Below are positions 21,384-30,211 of a stretch of 64,000 nt of DNA, in pieces. A program made the translations under genes and the position numbers. The DNA lies in assembly GCF_000582785.1 (NCBI RefSeq), contig NZ_HG931173.1, positions 619,282 through 683,281 of the forward strand, read 5' to 3'. This DNA comes from Candidatus Blastococcus massiliensis AP3 (GTDB taxonomy: Bacteria; Actinomycetota; Actinomycetes; Mycobacteriales; Geodermatophilaceae). The stretch's first letter is position 1, and every line of letters starts with the position of its first letter. The notes below the pieces were generated by a model. The model saw only the letters and a list, made by a program, of their open reading frames with translations, had not been told where the DNA came from and did not search any database.

Positions 21384-22739
21384 TCAGCCTTCCACCGGGG
21401 CGGGCTCCTCGTAGCGGGTGGCCCCCTTGCCCTGTCCGCGACCGTCCTCGGCGTCGTCCTCGGCCGACTGCTCGACCCGGCAGACCAGCATGGTGTCGAC
21501 CCGGTTGCGGCGTCCGCCGGTGCTCTCGGCGACCAGCCGCAGCCCACCGATCTCGGCCGACGCGCCCTCGATGGGCACCAGGCCGAGTTCGCGGGCCAGC
21601 AGACCTCCGACGGTCTCGACGTCGTCGTCCTCGGGCAGTTCGACGCCGAACAGCTCGGCGAGGTCCTCCACCGGCAGACGCGCGGTGATCCGCATCGAGC
21701 CGTCGGGCAGCTCCTCGACCGGCGGCCGCTGGAAGGCGTCGTGCTCGTCGGCGATCTCGCCGACGATCTCCTCGAGGATGTCCTCGATGGTGACCAGGCC
21801 GGCGAAGCCGCCGTACTCGTCGACCACGATCGCGATGTGGATGCGCTGGGCCTGCATGTCGCGCAGCAGCTCGTCGACCGGCTTGGACTCGGGCACGAAC
21901 GTCGGCGTGCGCATGAGCTCCTCGACGCGCGGGCTGCTCTTGGCGTCGTTGTTGCCCTGCGACCGGCGGACCAGGTCCTTGAGGTAGACCACGCCGACGA
22001 CGTCGTCGACGTTCTCGCCGATCACCGGGATGCGACTGAAGCCGCTGCGCAGCGCCAGAGCGAGCGCCTGACGCACGGTCTTGGTGCGCTCGATCCAGAC
22101 GACGTCGGTGCGCGGCACCATGACCTCGCGAGCGATGGTGTCGCCCAGCTCGAAGACCGAGTGGATCATGTTGCGCTCGCCAGACTCCACGACACCGCGC
22201 TCCTCGGCCATGTCGACCAGCTCGCGCAGCTCGACCTCGGAGGAGAACGGGCCGTCGCGGAAGCCCCGGCCGGGCGTGATCGCGTTGCCGACCAGGATGA
22301 GCAGCGTGGCGACGGGGCCGAGCACGCGGCCGAGCAGCTTCACCACGCCGGCGGTGGCGAGCGCGATCGAGTAGGCGTGCTGGCGGCCGAGGGTTCGCGG
22401 CCCGACGCCCACCAGGACGTAGCTGACGACGGTCATGATGCCGGCCGCCGTGAGCACGGTCCGCCAGCCGAAGCCCCAGAGGTCGTCGAGCAGGACGGTG
22501 GCCAGCACCGCCGCGCTCATCTCGCACAGGATGCGGAGCAGGAGCAGCAGCGAGACGTGGCGGGCGCGCTCGAGCACGACCTCCTCCAGCGCGCGGGCGC
22601 GCTTGGCGCCCTCCCGGCGGAGCTCCCCGACGCGCGCCTGCGACACCCGTTGGAGCGCTGCGTCCATGGCGCCGAACAGGCCGGCGAGCGGGACCAGGCA
22701 GCAGGCGATCACCAGCAGGGTGATCGCACCGGACGTCAT
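21384..22739 (-). CDS. HlyC/CorC family membrane protein with CBS domains
   Basis: A 451-residue protein of the CNNM/CorC family, linked to magnesium or cobalt transport. Parts in order: an N-terminal DUF21 membrane domain with about four hydrophobic helices, a linker, a pair of CBS domains ([20 protein letters not shown] and later [21 protein letters not shown], with the ending [25 protein letters not shown]), and a C-terminal CorC/HlyC domain. Its 3' end lies 5 bp before the deaminase-like gene and its start overlaps ybeY, matching the actinobacterial gene order. Confidence 0.92.
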   Translation of the reverse strand: MTSGAITLLVIACCLVPLAGLFGAMDAALQRVSQARVGELRREGAKRARALEEVVLERARHVSLLLLLRILCEMSAAVLATVLLDDLWGFGWRTVLTAAGIMTVVSYVLVGVGPRTLGRQHAYSIALATAGVVKLLGRVLGPVATLLILVGNAITPGRGFRDGPFSSEVELRELVDMAEERGVVESGERNMIHSVFELGDTIAREVMVPRTDVVWIERTKTVRQALALALRSGFSRIPVIGENVDDVVGVVYLKDLVRRSQGNNDAKSSPRVEELMRTPTFVPESKPVDELLRDMQAQRIHIAIVVDEYGGFAGLVTIEDILEEIVGEIADEHDAFQRPPVEELPDGSMRITARLPVEDLAELFGVELPEDDDVETVGGLLARELGLVPIEGASAEIGGLRLVAESTGGRRNRVDTMLVCRVEQSAEDDAEDGRGQGKGATRYEEPAPVEG

Positions 22740-23239
22740 CGGAGGGTCTGTTCCTGACCGGCCGGCGCACCGGTCACCGGCTCGCGGGGCGCTGACTTCC
22801 AGCCCTCGATCAGCTGCGACTGGAGGCCGAACATCTCTTTCTCCTCGTCGGGCTCCATGTGGTCGTAGCCGAGCAGGTGGAGCACGCCGTGGGTGGCGAG
22901 CATGACCAGCTCGTCGTCCATGGTGTGCCCGGCGGCCCGGGCCTGCCGGACGGCGACGGCCGGGCAGAGGACGACGTCACCGAGCAGGGCCGGGCCCGGA
23001 TCGGGGTCGTCGGGCCGCGCGGTGTCGAGCTCGTCCATGGGGAAGGCCAGCACGTCGGTCGGCCCCTTCTCCCCCATCCACCGCTCGTGCAGGCTGCTCA
23101 TGTACTCGACGTCCACGCAGAGCACCGACAGCTCGGCCATCGGGTGGACCTTCATCTCGCCGAGCACGAAGCGGCAGATGCCGGCCAGCTCCGCCTCGTC
23201 GACGGCGATCTCGGACTCGTTGGACACCTCGACCGGCAC
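22736..23239 (-). CDS. ybeY: Endoribonuclease YbeY (rRNA maturation)
   Basis: Zinc RNase for 16S rRNA 3'-end maturation and ribosome quality control. In its 167 residues the signature [21 protein letters not shown] supplies three His zinc ligands. The usual [11 protein letters not shown] segment is present. It overlaps the next gene by four bases (ATGA) and follows phoH by 5 bp, the standard phoH-ybeY arrangement. Confidence 0.96.
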   Translation of the reverse strand: MPVEVSNESEIAVDEAELAGICRFVLGEMKVHPMAELSVLCVDVEYMSSLHERWMGEKGPTDVLAFPMDELDTARPDDPDPGPALLGDVVLCPAVAVRQARAAGHTMDDELVMLATHGVLHLLGYDHMEPDEEKEMFGLQSQLIEGWKSAPREPVTGAPAGQEQTLR

Positions 23240-23244
23240 GGCGG

Positions 23245-24396
23245 TCAGCTCCCCTGCCGGCGTGGCCGGGTCGGTCGTGCCGGCGCGGGCGCGGCCGGGC
23301 GGGTGGTCGTCGGTTGACGCGAGGCGTCGAAGCGCTCGTAGGCGTCGACGATGTCGCCGACCAGCCGGTGCCGGACGACGTCGGTGCTGGTCAGGGTGGC
23401 GAAGTGCACGTCCTCGACGCCGTCGAGGATCTCGCGCACGATCTTCAGCCCGCTCTGCGCACCGCCCGGGAGGTCGACCTGGGTGACGTCACCGGTGACC
23501 ACGATCTTCGAGCCGAAGCCGAGCCGGGTCAGGAACATCTTCATCTGCTCGGCAGTGGTGTTCTGCGCCTCGTCGAGGATGACGAACGCATCGTTCAGGG
23601 TCCTGCCCCGCATGTAGGCCAGCGGGGCGACCTCGATCGTCCCCGATGCCATCAGCCGCGGGATCGACTCGGGGTCGACCATGTCGTGCAGCGCGTCGTA
23701 CAGCGGCCGCAGATAGGGGTCGATCTTCTCGCTGAGCGTCCCGGGCAGGTAGCCCAGCCGCTCGCCGGCCTCGACCGCCGGGCGGGTCAGGATGATCCGG
23801 TTGACCTGCTTGGTCTGCAGCGCCTGCACCGCCTTGGCCATGGCCAGGTACGTCTTCCCGGTACCGGCCGGGCCGATGCCGAAGACGATCGTGTGCTCGT
23901 CGATCGCGTCGACGTAGCGCTTCTGGTTCAGCGTCTTCGGCCGGATGGTGCGGCCCCGGCGGCTGATGATGTCCAGGCTGAGGACGTCGGCCGGGCGTTC
24001 GGACCCGCCGCTCTTCAGCATGGCGATGACCCGGCGCACGGAGTCGGGGCGCAGCTGCTGGCCGGTGCCCAGGAGGGCGATGAGCTCGTCGAAGACGCGG
24101 ACCGCGAAGGCGTTGTCGGCGGGCTGCCCGGTCACGGTGATCTCGTTGCCGCGCACGTGCACGTCGGCGTCGACCTCGGCCTCGACCAGGCGCAGGAGCT
24201 CGTCGGCGGAGCCGAGCAGGGCGACCATGGAGACCGACTCGGGCACCGCGATGGTGGCGCGGACGACGGCCGGCTGGCTCGCGCCCGGACTCGGGGAACT
24301 GTCGGCTGCGGTGTCGTCGACGGCGGCGGCCTGCGCCGATGCCTCACGGGACGTGGGGGCACCCTCGACGGGGACGTTCGGGGAGGTGTCGGGCAA
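23245..24396 (-). CDS. phoH: PhoH family ATPase
   Basis: Cytoplasmic ATPase linked to RNA metabolism, usually paired with ybeY. It has 383 residues from a TTG start with GAGGG upstream. The N-terminal 45 residues are a low-complexity extension. A KH-like region ([21 protein letters not shown]) precedes the ATPase core with Walker [16 protein letters not shown], Walker [11 protein letters not shown], and the RGRTLNDAF and [11 protein letters not shown] segments. First gene of the run phoH-ybeY-CBS protein-deaminase-like protein. Confidence 0.94.
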   Translation of the reverse strand: MPDTSPNVPVEGAPTSREASAQAAAVDDTAADSSPSPGASQPAVVRATIAVPESVSMVALLGSADELLRLVEAEVDADVHVRGNEITVTGQPADNAFAVRVFDELIALLGTGQQLRPDSVRRVIAMLKSGGSERPADVLSLDIISRRGRTIRPKTLNQKRYVDAIDEHTIVFGIGPAGTGKTYLAMAKAVQALQTKQVNRIILTRPAVEAGERLGYLPGTLSEKIDPYLRPLYDALHDMVDPESIPRLMASGTIEVAPLAYMRGRTLNDAFVILDEAQNTTAEQMKMFLTRLGFGSKIVVTGDVTQVDLPGGAQSGLKIVREILDGVEDVHFATLTSTDVVRHRLVGDIVDAYERFDASRQPTTTRPAAPAPARPTRPRRQGS

Positions 24397-24489
24397 GAAC
24401 CCTCGACCCTGCCTTCCTGGCTGGGAGTGGCGGACCGCTCGATGCTACCCGCGTGCGGCACCCCGAATCGTGGTTCGCACCCCTTGGGG

Positions 24490-25314
24490 TCACCGCCCCG
24501 AGTACGTCGCCGTCCCCGGGCCCTCCGTGAGGAAGGAGCGCACCGCGCCGCGCAGGTCGTCGCTGGCGAACAGCGCCCCCGAGACCTCGGACACCAGCGC
24601 GTCCGCCGCGCGGGCGCCCTCCCGCACGGAGGTGGCCACGAGCCGCTTGGTGGCGGCGTGCGCCAGGGTGGGTCCGGCGGCGACCTGCCGGGCGTAGACC
24701 CGGGCGGCCTCGGCGAAGCCCTCGTCCGGGAGCACCCGGTTGACCACGTTCCAGCGCTCCAGGACGGCCGCCGGGTAGCGCTCGCCGGTGAAGATCAGCT
24801 CCCGCGCGCGGGCCGCACCGGCCCGCTCGGCGAGCCGCTGCGGGCCGCCCATCGACGGGGTCAGCCCGACGACGATCTCGACCAGGCCGAAGGACGCCTT
24901 CTCGCCGGCCAGCAGGATGTCGCAGGCGAGCGACAGCTCGAAGGCGGCGGTGAGGGTGAGGCCGTGTGCGGCGAACACCGTCGGCACCGGCAGGTCCTCC
25001 ACCGCCTGCGCGACGCGGAGCAGCTGCGCCCACAGCTCCCCGCCGCGGCCGACCGGGTCCGGCCCCTCGGCGATGTCGCGGAAGAAGGTGACGTCGACAC
25101 CTCCGGAGACGACCTTGCCGCGGGCCTCGAACAGCACCGCCCGCGCCCGGTCGGGCCGCTGCGGGTCGGTGAGGGCGACCAGTTCGGCGACCGCGGCGTC
25201 CAGCGCCTGGAACACGGCCGGGGTGAAGAGGTTCAGCGGCGGGTTGTCGAGGACGACGACGGCGACGTCGCCGTCCCGCTCGACGCGGACGGGCGGGGCG
25301 GTCTGCTCGGTCAC
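24490..25314 (-). CDS. Enoyl-CoA hydratase/isomerase family protein
   Basis: A crotonase-fold protein of 274 residues. It shows the family start VAVVVLDNPPLNLFTPAVFQAL, an oxyanion-hole loop GKVVSGGVDVTFF (the usual F-S-A-G-A-D reads V-S-G-G-V-D), the second oxyanion segment AAHGLTLTAAFELSLACD, and a catalytic-type Glu in FGLVEIVVGLTPSMGG. The substrate is probably an acyl-CoA, but hydratase, isomerase and hydrolase members cannot be told apart here. It lies between phoH and a HIT gene with gaps of 93 and 25 bp. Confidence 0.85.
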   Translation of the reverse strand: MTEQTAPPVRVERDGDVAVVVLDNPPLNLFTPAVFQALDAAVAELVALTDPQRPDRARAVLFEARGKVVSGGVDVTFFRDIAEGPDPVGRGGELWAQLLRVAQAVEDLPVPTVFAAHGLTLTAAFELSLACDILLAGEKASFGLVEIVVGLTPSMGGPQRLAERAGAARARELIFTGERYPAAVLERWNVVNRVLPDEGFAEAARVYARQVAAGPTLAHAATKRLVATSVREGARAADALVSEVSGALFASDDLRGAVRSFLTEGPGTATYSGR

Positions 25315-25339
25315 CGCTCGATCCTCGCAGGATCGGTGC

Positions 25340-25696
25340 TCAGCCGGGAGGCCAGCCGAGGTCGCGGCCGCCCAGCACGTGGACGTGCAGGTGGTGCACC
25401 GTCTGGCCCGCGGCCGGACCGGTGTTGGTCACCAGTCGGTAGCCGGGCTCGGAGCCGTCGGTGACGAGCTTCTCCTGGCGCGCGACCGCGTGCGCGGCGG
25501 CGACGACGTCGGCGAGCAGCGCTGGGTCCGTCTCCGCGAGCGCACCGACGGTGGCGTGGTGCTCCTTCGGGATCACCAGCACGTGGGTGGGCGCCTGCGG
25601 GCTGATGTCGCGGAAGGCGAGCACCCGGTCGGTCTGGTGGACGACGTCGGCAGGGATCTCCCCGGCGACCATGCGGCAGAACAGGCAGTCGGTCAC
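25340..25696 (-). CDS. HIT family nucleotide-binding protein (HINT type)
   Basis: Small purine-nucleoside phosphoramidase-like protein of 118 residues. It starts with the zinc-type Cys pair CLFCRMVAGEIPADVV. It carries HVLVIPKEHHATV and the catalytic histidine triad TVHHLHVHVLGGRDLGWPPG. It belongs to the HinT branch found next to the hrcA-dnaJ-rsmE block in many actinobacteria. Confidence 0.93.
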   Translation of the reverse strand: MTDCLFCRMVAGEIPADVVHQTDRVLAFRDISPQAPTHVLVIPKEHHATVGALAETDPALLADVVAAAHAVARQEKLVTDGSEPGYRLVTNTGPAAGQTVHHLHVHVLGGRDLGWPPG

Positions 25697-25865
25697 GTCC
25701 GCACCCTAGGAGGAGCATCCCTCCCCCCACACCTCGCACGCCCGACGGCGCGACGGGCGGCACGCGCTCCGGCGTCCTCCCTCACCGGGGCGCTACCTCC
25801 CGCACCGCCCACCACGAGGTAGGTGACGCCACGATCAGGTCACCTGATCCCAGCACCGTCGACGG

Positions 25866-26627
25866 CTAGGCCCAGCGGGTGTGGGCGCTCAGCGCGGCCA
25901 GCGCGGCGGCGCCGGCGGTCGAGGTGCGCAGCACCTCGGGGCCCAGGCGGACCGGCTCGGCGCCGGCGGCCCGGAAGGCGACCACCTCGCCGTCGGTGAG
26001 CCCGCCCTCGGGGCCGACGACGACCGCCACCGTGCCGGACGAGGGCACGGTCAGCTCGGCCATCGGCCGGCGCGCCTGCTCGTGCAGCACGACGGCGAGG
26101 TCGACGTCGCCCAGCAGGCCGCACACCTCGCGGGTGGACATCGGCTCGGTCACCTCGGGCACCCGCGGACGCCGGGACTGCTTGCTGGCCGCCCGGGCCG
26201 CGGCCCGCCACTTGGCCACTCCCTTGGCCACCCGGTCGTCGCGCCAGCGGGTCACGCAGCGCGCCGCCGTCCACGGAACGATGCGGTCGACGCCCAGCTC
26301 GGTCGCGAGGTCGACCGCGAGCGGTCCGCGGTCCCCCTTCGGCAGGGCCTGCACCAGCAGGAACTCCGGCTGGGGGGCCGGCACCTCGAAGCGGTGCAGG
26401 ACGGCCACCCGCAGGCCCTGCGGGCCGGCCGAGACCACGTCCCCCTCGACGACGGTGCCCTGGCCGTCCCCGACCCGGACCCGCTCCCCCGGCTCGAGGC
26501 GCAGCACGTCGACGGCGTGCCGCCCCTCGGCGCCCTCGACCAGGAGTTGCTCGGTCTCCGGCAGGACATCCAGGAGGAACAGGGGCGCGCCGTCGAGCTC
26601 GGGGACCTCGGCGCCGGGGGTGGCCAC
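25866..26627 (-). CDS. rsmE: 16S rRNA (uracil1498-N3)-methyltransferase
   Basis: SPOUT-class methyltransferase that modifies U1498 of 16S rRNA. It has about 253 residues from GTG 26627, five bases after the dnaJ stop. An N-terminal PUA-like domain (HAVDVLRLEPGERVRVGDGQG) is followed by the SPOUT domain with QALPKGDRGPLAVDLATELGVDRIVPW, the GPEGGLTDGEV loop and the knot-forming LGPEVLRTSTAGAAAL. The stop codon is TAG. It is co-transcribed with hrcA and dnaJ. Confidence 0.94.
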   Translation of the reverse strand: MATPGAEVPELDGAPLFLLDVLPETEQLLVEGAEGRHAVDVLRLEPGERVRVGDGQGTVVEGDVVSAGPQGLRVAVLHRFEVPAPQPEFLLVQALPKGDRGPLAVDLATELGVDRIVPWTAARCVTRWRDDRVAKGVAKWRAAARAASKQSRRPRVPEVTEPMSTREVCGLLGDVDLAVVLHEQARRPMAELTVPSSGTVAVVVGPEGGLTDGEVVAFRAAGAEPVRLGPEVLRTSTAGAAALAALSAHTRWA

Positions 26628-26632
26628 GTCGA

Positions 26633-27763
26633 TCAGCGCCCGTGGAACGCGTCGCGCACCCGCGAGAACAGCCCGCCCTGCGCCTCGCGGTTCGACTCGG
26701 GCTGGTCCTCGCCACGCAGGGCGGCGAGTTCGCGCACGAGCTTCTCCTGCTCGGCGTCGAGCTTGGTGGGCGTGACGACGTCGACGTGCACGACGAGGCC
26801 ACCCCGCCCGGTGGCCCGCAGCCGCGGTGCGCCCTGGGCGCGCATCTTCAGCACGCTGCCCGACTGCGTGCCGGGCTGGATGTCGATCTCCTGCTCGCCG
26901 TCGAGGGTCTTCAGGTTCAGCGTGGTGCCCAGGGCGGCGGAGGTCATGGGCAGCGTGACCCGGCAGTGCAGATCCTCGCCGTCGCGGGTGAAGACGTCGT
27001 GCGGGCGCTCGTGGATCTCCACGTAGAGGTCGCCGGCGGGACCACCGCCGGGGCCGACCTCGCCCTGGCCGGTGAGCCGGATGCGCATGCCGTCCTCGAC
27101 ACCGGCGGGCACCTTGACCGAGATGGTGCGGCGGGAGCGCACGCGGCCGTCCCCGGCGCACTTGACGCACGGCTCGGGGATGACCTGGCCGGTGCCCGAG
27201 CAGGTCGGGCAGGGCCGGCTGGTCATGACCTGGCCGAGGAAGCTGCGCTGGACGCTCTGCACCTCGCCGCGACCCGAGCAGGTGGTGCACGTCGTGACGT
27301 GCGTGCCCGGGGCCGTGCCGGCACCGGCGCACACGTCGCAGAGGACGGCGGTGTCGACGGTGAGTTCCTTGACGGTGCCGAACACCGTCTCGTCCAGCTC
27401 GAGCTCGATCGGGATGAGCGCGTCCCGGCCGGCGCGGGTGCGCCCGCGCGGCCCGCGGGTGGTCGCGCCGCCGAAGAACGCGTCCATGATGTCGCCCAGA
27501 CCGCCGAACCCCGCGTTGCCGAAGCCGTTGCCGCCCCCGCCACCGGTGTCGAACGGGTCACCGCCGAGGTCGACGATCCGCCGCTTCTCGGGGTCGGTCA
27601 GCGCCTCGTACGCCCGGGTGACCTCCTGGAAGCGCTCCTTGGCCTCGGGGTCGGGGTTGACGTCGGGGTGCAGGTCCCTCGCCAGCCGCCGGTAGGCGCG
27701 CTTGATGTCGGAGTCACTGGCGTCGCGGGCCAGGCCCAGGACACCGAAGTAGTCGGTTGCCAT
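26633..27763 (-). CDS. dnaJ: Chaperone protein DnaJ (DnaJ2 type)
   Basis: Hsp40 co-chaperone of DnaK, 376 residues. The J-domain is at the N-terminus with the HPD tripeptide in [12 protein letters not shown] short Gly/Phe-rich linker follows. Four zinc-binding CxxCxGxG repeats run from CDVCAGAG through CTTCSGRG and CPTCSGTG to CVKCAGDG. The C-terminal substrate-binding domain follows ([19 protein letters not shown]). The gene lies 15 bp after hrcA and under the same CIRCE control, as for DnaJ2 of mycobacteria and Streptomyces. Confidence 0.96.
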   Translation of the reverse strand: MATDYFGVLGLARDASDSDIKRAYRRLARDLHPDVNPDPEAKERFQEVTRAYEALTDPEKRRIVDLGGDPFDTGGGGGNGFGNAGFGGLGDIMDAFFGGATTRGPRGRTRAGRDALIPIELELDETVFGTVKELTVDTAVLCDVCAGAGTAPGTHVTTCTTCSGRGEVQSVQRSFLGQVMTSRPCPTCSGTGQVIPEPCVKCAGDGRVRSRRTISVKVPAGVEDGMRIRLTGQGEVGPGGGPAGDLYVEIHERPHDVFTRDGEDLHCRVTLPMTSAALGTTLNLKTLDGEQEIDIQPGTQSGSVLKMRAQGAPRLRATGRGGLVVHVDVVTPTKLDAEQEKLVRELAALRGEDQPESNREAQGGLFSRVRDAFHGR

Positions 27764-27778
27764 CGCAGAAGTTCGTCC

Positions 27779-28801
27779 TCAGCTCTCGGCCAGGATCTGG
27801 CCGACGTAGCGGGCCACGGCGCGCACCGCGGCCATGTTCGTGGGGTAGTCCATGCGGGTCGGGCCGACGATGCCCAGCCCGCCGAGCGCCCGGTCGGCAG
27901 AGCCGTAGCCGACGCTGACCAGGGAGGCTCCGCTGAGTGCCTCGTGTGCGTTCTCCTCGCCGATGCGGACCAGCACCGTGCCCGCCTCCACCTCGCTGAT
28001 CAGGCGCAGCACGACGACCTGTTCCTCCAGCGCCTCCAGCAGCGGCCGGACGGTGCCGTGGAAGTCCAGGGCGTTGCCGCGGGCGAGGTTCGCCGTCCCG
28101 CCGATCACGAGCCGGTCCTCGCTCGGCTCGACGAGGGTCTCCAGCAGCGTGGAGCTGACCGTGGCGACCAGGCCCCGCAGGTGCGGCGGCGCGGTGTCCA
28201 GCAGGTCGGGCACCTTGCTGCCCGCCTCGGTGAGCTTCACGCCGGTGAAGGCGGAGTTGAGCAGCGTGCGCAGCTCCGCGACGGCCTCGGCGTCGATGTC
28301 GGTCGGGCAGTCGACGACCCGCTGCTCCACACGTCCGGTGTCGGTGATGAGCACCAGCATGAGCCGGGCCGCGGCGACCTGCACCACCTCGAGGTGACGA
28401 ACGGCGCTCCGCGAGAGCGTCGGGTACTGCACGACGGCCACCTGGCGGGTGATCTGCGCCAGCAGCCGGACGGTGCGGCCGAGGACGTCGTGCAGGTCGA
28501 CGGCGCCGTCGAGGAACCGCTCGATGGCCCGCTTCTCGGCCACGGACAGCGGCTTGACGGCGGAGAGCCGGTCGACGAAGAGCCGGTACCCCTTGTCGGT
28601 GGGCACCCGCCCCGCGCTGGTGTGCGGCTGGGTGATGTATCCCTGCTCCTCCAGCACCGCCATGTCGTTGCGGATGGTGGCCGGGGAGACGCCCAGATCG
28701 TGCCGGTCGGCCAGCGCCTTGCTGCCCACCGGGTCGTTGGTCGAGACGTAGTCCTGGACGATCGCCCGAAGGACGTCCAGGCGGCGTTCGTCGTGCGCCA
28801 C
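27779..28801 (-). CDS. hrcA: Heat-inducible transcriptional repressor HrcA
   Basis: Represses class I heat-shock genes by binding CIRCE. About 340 residues; GTG 28801 was chosen because GGGGAGGT lies six bases upstream and the usual start ([19 protein letters not shown]) follows. The winged helix includes [32 protein letters not shown], followed by the GAF-like regulatory domain. A CIRCE element is centred about 95 bp upstream of the start, so the gene is autoregulated together with dnaJ and rsmE. Confidence 0.96.
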   Translation of the reverse strand: MAHDERRLDVLRAIVQDYVSTNDPVGSKALADRHDLGVSPATIRNDMAVLEEQGYITQPHTSAGRVPTDKGYRLFVDRLSAVKPLSVAEKRAIERFLDGAVDLHDVLGRTVRLLAQITRQVAVVQYPTLSRSAVRHLEVVQVAAARLMLVLITDTGRVEQRVVDCPTDIDAEAVAELRTLLNSAFTGVKLTEAGSKVPDLLDTAPPHLRGLVATVSSTLLETLVEPSEDRLVIGGTANLARGNALDFHGTVRPLLEALEEQVVVLRLISEVEAGTVLVRIGEENAHEALSGASLVSVGYGSADRALGGLGIVGPTRMDYPTNMAAVRAVARYVGQILAES

Positions 28802-28883
28802 GAGACACCTCCCCGTACCGGTCGACATGCCGTGCGGTGCCGGGCCACGGTTTCCGAGGCCCACCCGGGGACCAGCCCGCGCT

Positions 28884-28908
28884 GGCACTCGCACGGTCGG
28901 AGTGCCAA
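28884..28908 (-). promoter_or_regulatory. CIRCE operator (HrcA-binding site)
   Basis: TGGCACTC, a 9-base spacer and GAGTGCCA form a perfect 8-bp inverted repeat with the spacing and core sequence of the CIRCE element (consensus half-site TTAGCACTC). It lies upstream of hrcA on the minus strand, 83 bp before its start codon, and should place hrcA-dnaJ-rsmE under heat-shock control. Confidence 0.9.
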
Positions 28909-29066
28909 CCCAGCATACGCGAAGGACCCCCTCCTCCTTCCTCGCTCGCGAGCTCATGGCGAGCCTCCGGACGAGGCCCAGGAGACGACGGCAGCACGTC
29001 CCCCCCGCCGGGCCGTTAGGGTTGTCCGGTCGGCGCCCCGCTGGGGCAGGAAGCGGAGGTCGTTCC

Positions 29067-29444
29067 CTGATCTTCAAAGCGGTGAGAGACGGCCGCCCCT
29101 ATCCCGACCACGGCTTGTCCACACGGGACTGGGCGATGATCCCGCCCCGGCAGGTGCGGATGGACACGCTGACCACCACCAAGAAGGAGCTGGCGCTCGA
29201 CGCCCTCCTCGCGGACGACTCCACCTTCTACGGCGACCTGTTCCCGCACGCCGTCCAGTGGCACGGGGAGCTCTACCTGGAGGACGGGCTGCACCGCGCG
29301 CTGCGAGCGGCGCTGCAGCAGCGCAACGTCATCCACGTGCGGGTACTCGACCTCGACGCCCTCACCCCCGTCCAGGCGCCCGCCGGCCCGTCGACGGAGG
29401 CGATTCCCGCCCAGCCCCCGGTGCCCGGCCCGCGCCGGAGCTGA
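29067..29444 (+). CDS. Conserved actinobacterial hypothetical protein
   Basis: About 125 residues if started at CTG 29067, which lies six bases after GGAGGT; the protein then begins (M)[22 protein letters not shown], the start I recall for similar proteins in Streptomyces and relatives. No ATG, GTG or TTG is well placed; the first ATG in frame (29160) would remove 31 residues of this conserved region. The rest contains [40 protein letters not shown], which looks like one small alpha/beta domain. Such proteins are sometimes labelled VapB-like antitoxin, with no basis visible here. The gene is divergent from hrcA. Confidence 0.75.
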   Translation: MIFKAVRDGRPYPDHGLSTRDWAMIPPRQVRMDTLTTTKKELALDALLADDSTFYGDLFPHAVQWHGELYLEDGLHRALRAALQQRNVIHVRVLDLDALTPVQAPAGPSTEAIPAQPPVPGPRRS

Positions 29445-29490
29445 GCCGGCGCCGGAGCTGGGCCGGCGCCGGAGCTGGGCCGGCGCCGGA
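29433..29490. repeat. 17-bp tandem repeat, about 3.4 copies
   Basis: Three consecutive 17-base units (29433-29449, 29450-29466, 29467-29483) plus seven bases of a fourth. Units 2 and 3 are identical; unit 1 differs at 29444 only, and that A makes the TGA stop of the upstream gene. Each junction also forms a GC hairpin, for example 29448-29455 with 29463-29470 (8 bp, 7-base loop), so the array can act as a terminator between the two convergent genes. Confidence 0.85.
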
Positions 29491-29506
29491 CCGATCGGGC
29501 GGGAGG

Positions 29507-29815
29507 TCAGCTGCAGGAGACGCAGCAGCGCGCCATCGGGCGCAGCTCCAGCCGCTCCTCGGGGATGGCGGCACCGCACTCCGTGCACGAGCCGTACGTG
29601 CCGGCCTCGATGCGCTCGAGGGCGGCGTCGATCTCCTCGATGGTCGTCTGCAGGTCGGCGCTGCGGCGCTGGGCGACCGGGTCGGGCACCGAGATGGCGC
29701 ACTCCTCCAGTGCCTGCTCGCGCTGCTGGACGCAGTCGGCGCGCTGGGTCTCGAGCTGGGCGCGGATGCTGCTCCAGTCGGCGGTGCGGGCGGTCGAGTC
29801 GAGAGTGCTGGACAT
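29507..29815 (-). CDS. DksA/TraR-type C4 zinc finger protein
   Basis: A 102-residue protein with an N-terminal coiled-coil-like helix pair (residues about 15-70, with ADCVQQREQALEECAISVPD and ADLQTTIEEIDAALERIEAGTYGSC) and a C-terminal zinc finger: CTEC and CVSC. This is the layout of DksA-like proteins that bind RNA polymerase in its secondary channel. Whether it works with ppGpp like DksA is unknown. GAGGAGGA stands seven bases before the ATG. Confidence 0.85.
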   Translation of the reverse strand: MSSTLDSTARTADWSSIRAQLETQRADCVQQREQALEECAISVPDPVAQRRSADLQTTIEEIDAALERIEAGTYGSCTECGAAIPEERLELRPMARCCVSCS

Positions 29816-29913
29816 GAGGGTCCTCCTCGGACGAGGGCTTTTCGGGAAAGCAGGAAGGGACGCGGCACCAGGCGGAGCGCGTCAGGACGGGGTGGGCGTG
29901 ACCCGGGTGGGGG

Positions 29914-30096
29914 TCAGACGGCCTGTGGCGGGGCCCGGTCCTGGCTGCGTCGGAGTACGTCGAGGCCGCGGAGGCCACGGGCACGGCGATTCATCGCCAA
30001 CGCGAGCAGCATGCCGCCGCTGAGGGCGGGCGTGTCGGCTACCGGCGGATGGCCTGGCGGGGAGCCCACGGCGGACCAGGACGTGCGTACGTCCAC
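29914..30096 (-). CDS. Possible small basic protein, 60 residues
   Basis: GTG 30096 has GGGAGG at a good distance (8 bases). The product would be about 60 residues with a hydrophobic short helix GGMLLALAMNRRARGLRGL and a basic C-terminus. No family recognised. The region has no other candidate gene, and it lies on the same strand as the DksA-like gene, 98 bp upstream. It could equally be non-coding leader sequence. Confidence 0.35.
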   Translation of the reverse strand: MDVRTSWSAVGSPPGHPPVADTPALSGGMLLALAMNRRARGLRGLDVLRRSQDRAPPQAV

Positions 30097-30211
30097 CGGA
30101 ACCACCTCCCTGCCTGACCGGCGCCGTTGCCGGAACCGGGACCATAGCCGAAAAACGTGCGCGAAATCTCGCTCTTTCGGATGAGCGGGTCGCCCTCCGG
30201 GCGAACCCCGT

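Noticed and set aside
29111-29123. TTGTCCACA, which matches the actinobacterial DnaA box
   Set aside because: A single copy inside a coding region with no further boxes, no AT-rich stretch and no dnaA or dnaN nearby, so it is not an origin.
26642-30184. A 3.5-kb open plus-strand frame opposite dnaJ, hrcA and neighbours
   Set aside because: Composition is the mirror of the minus-strand genes and no domain is recognisable.
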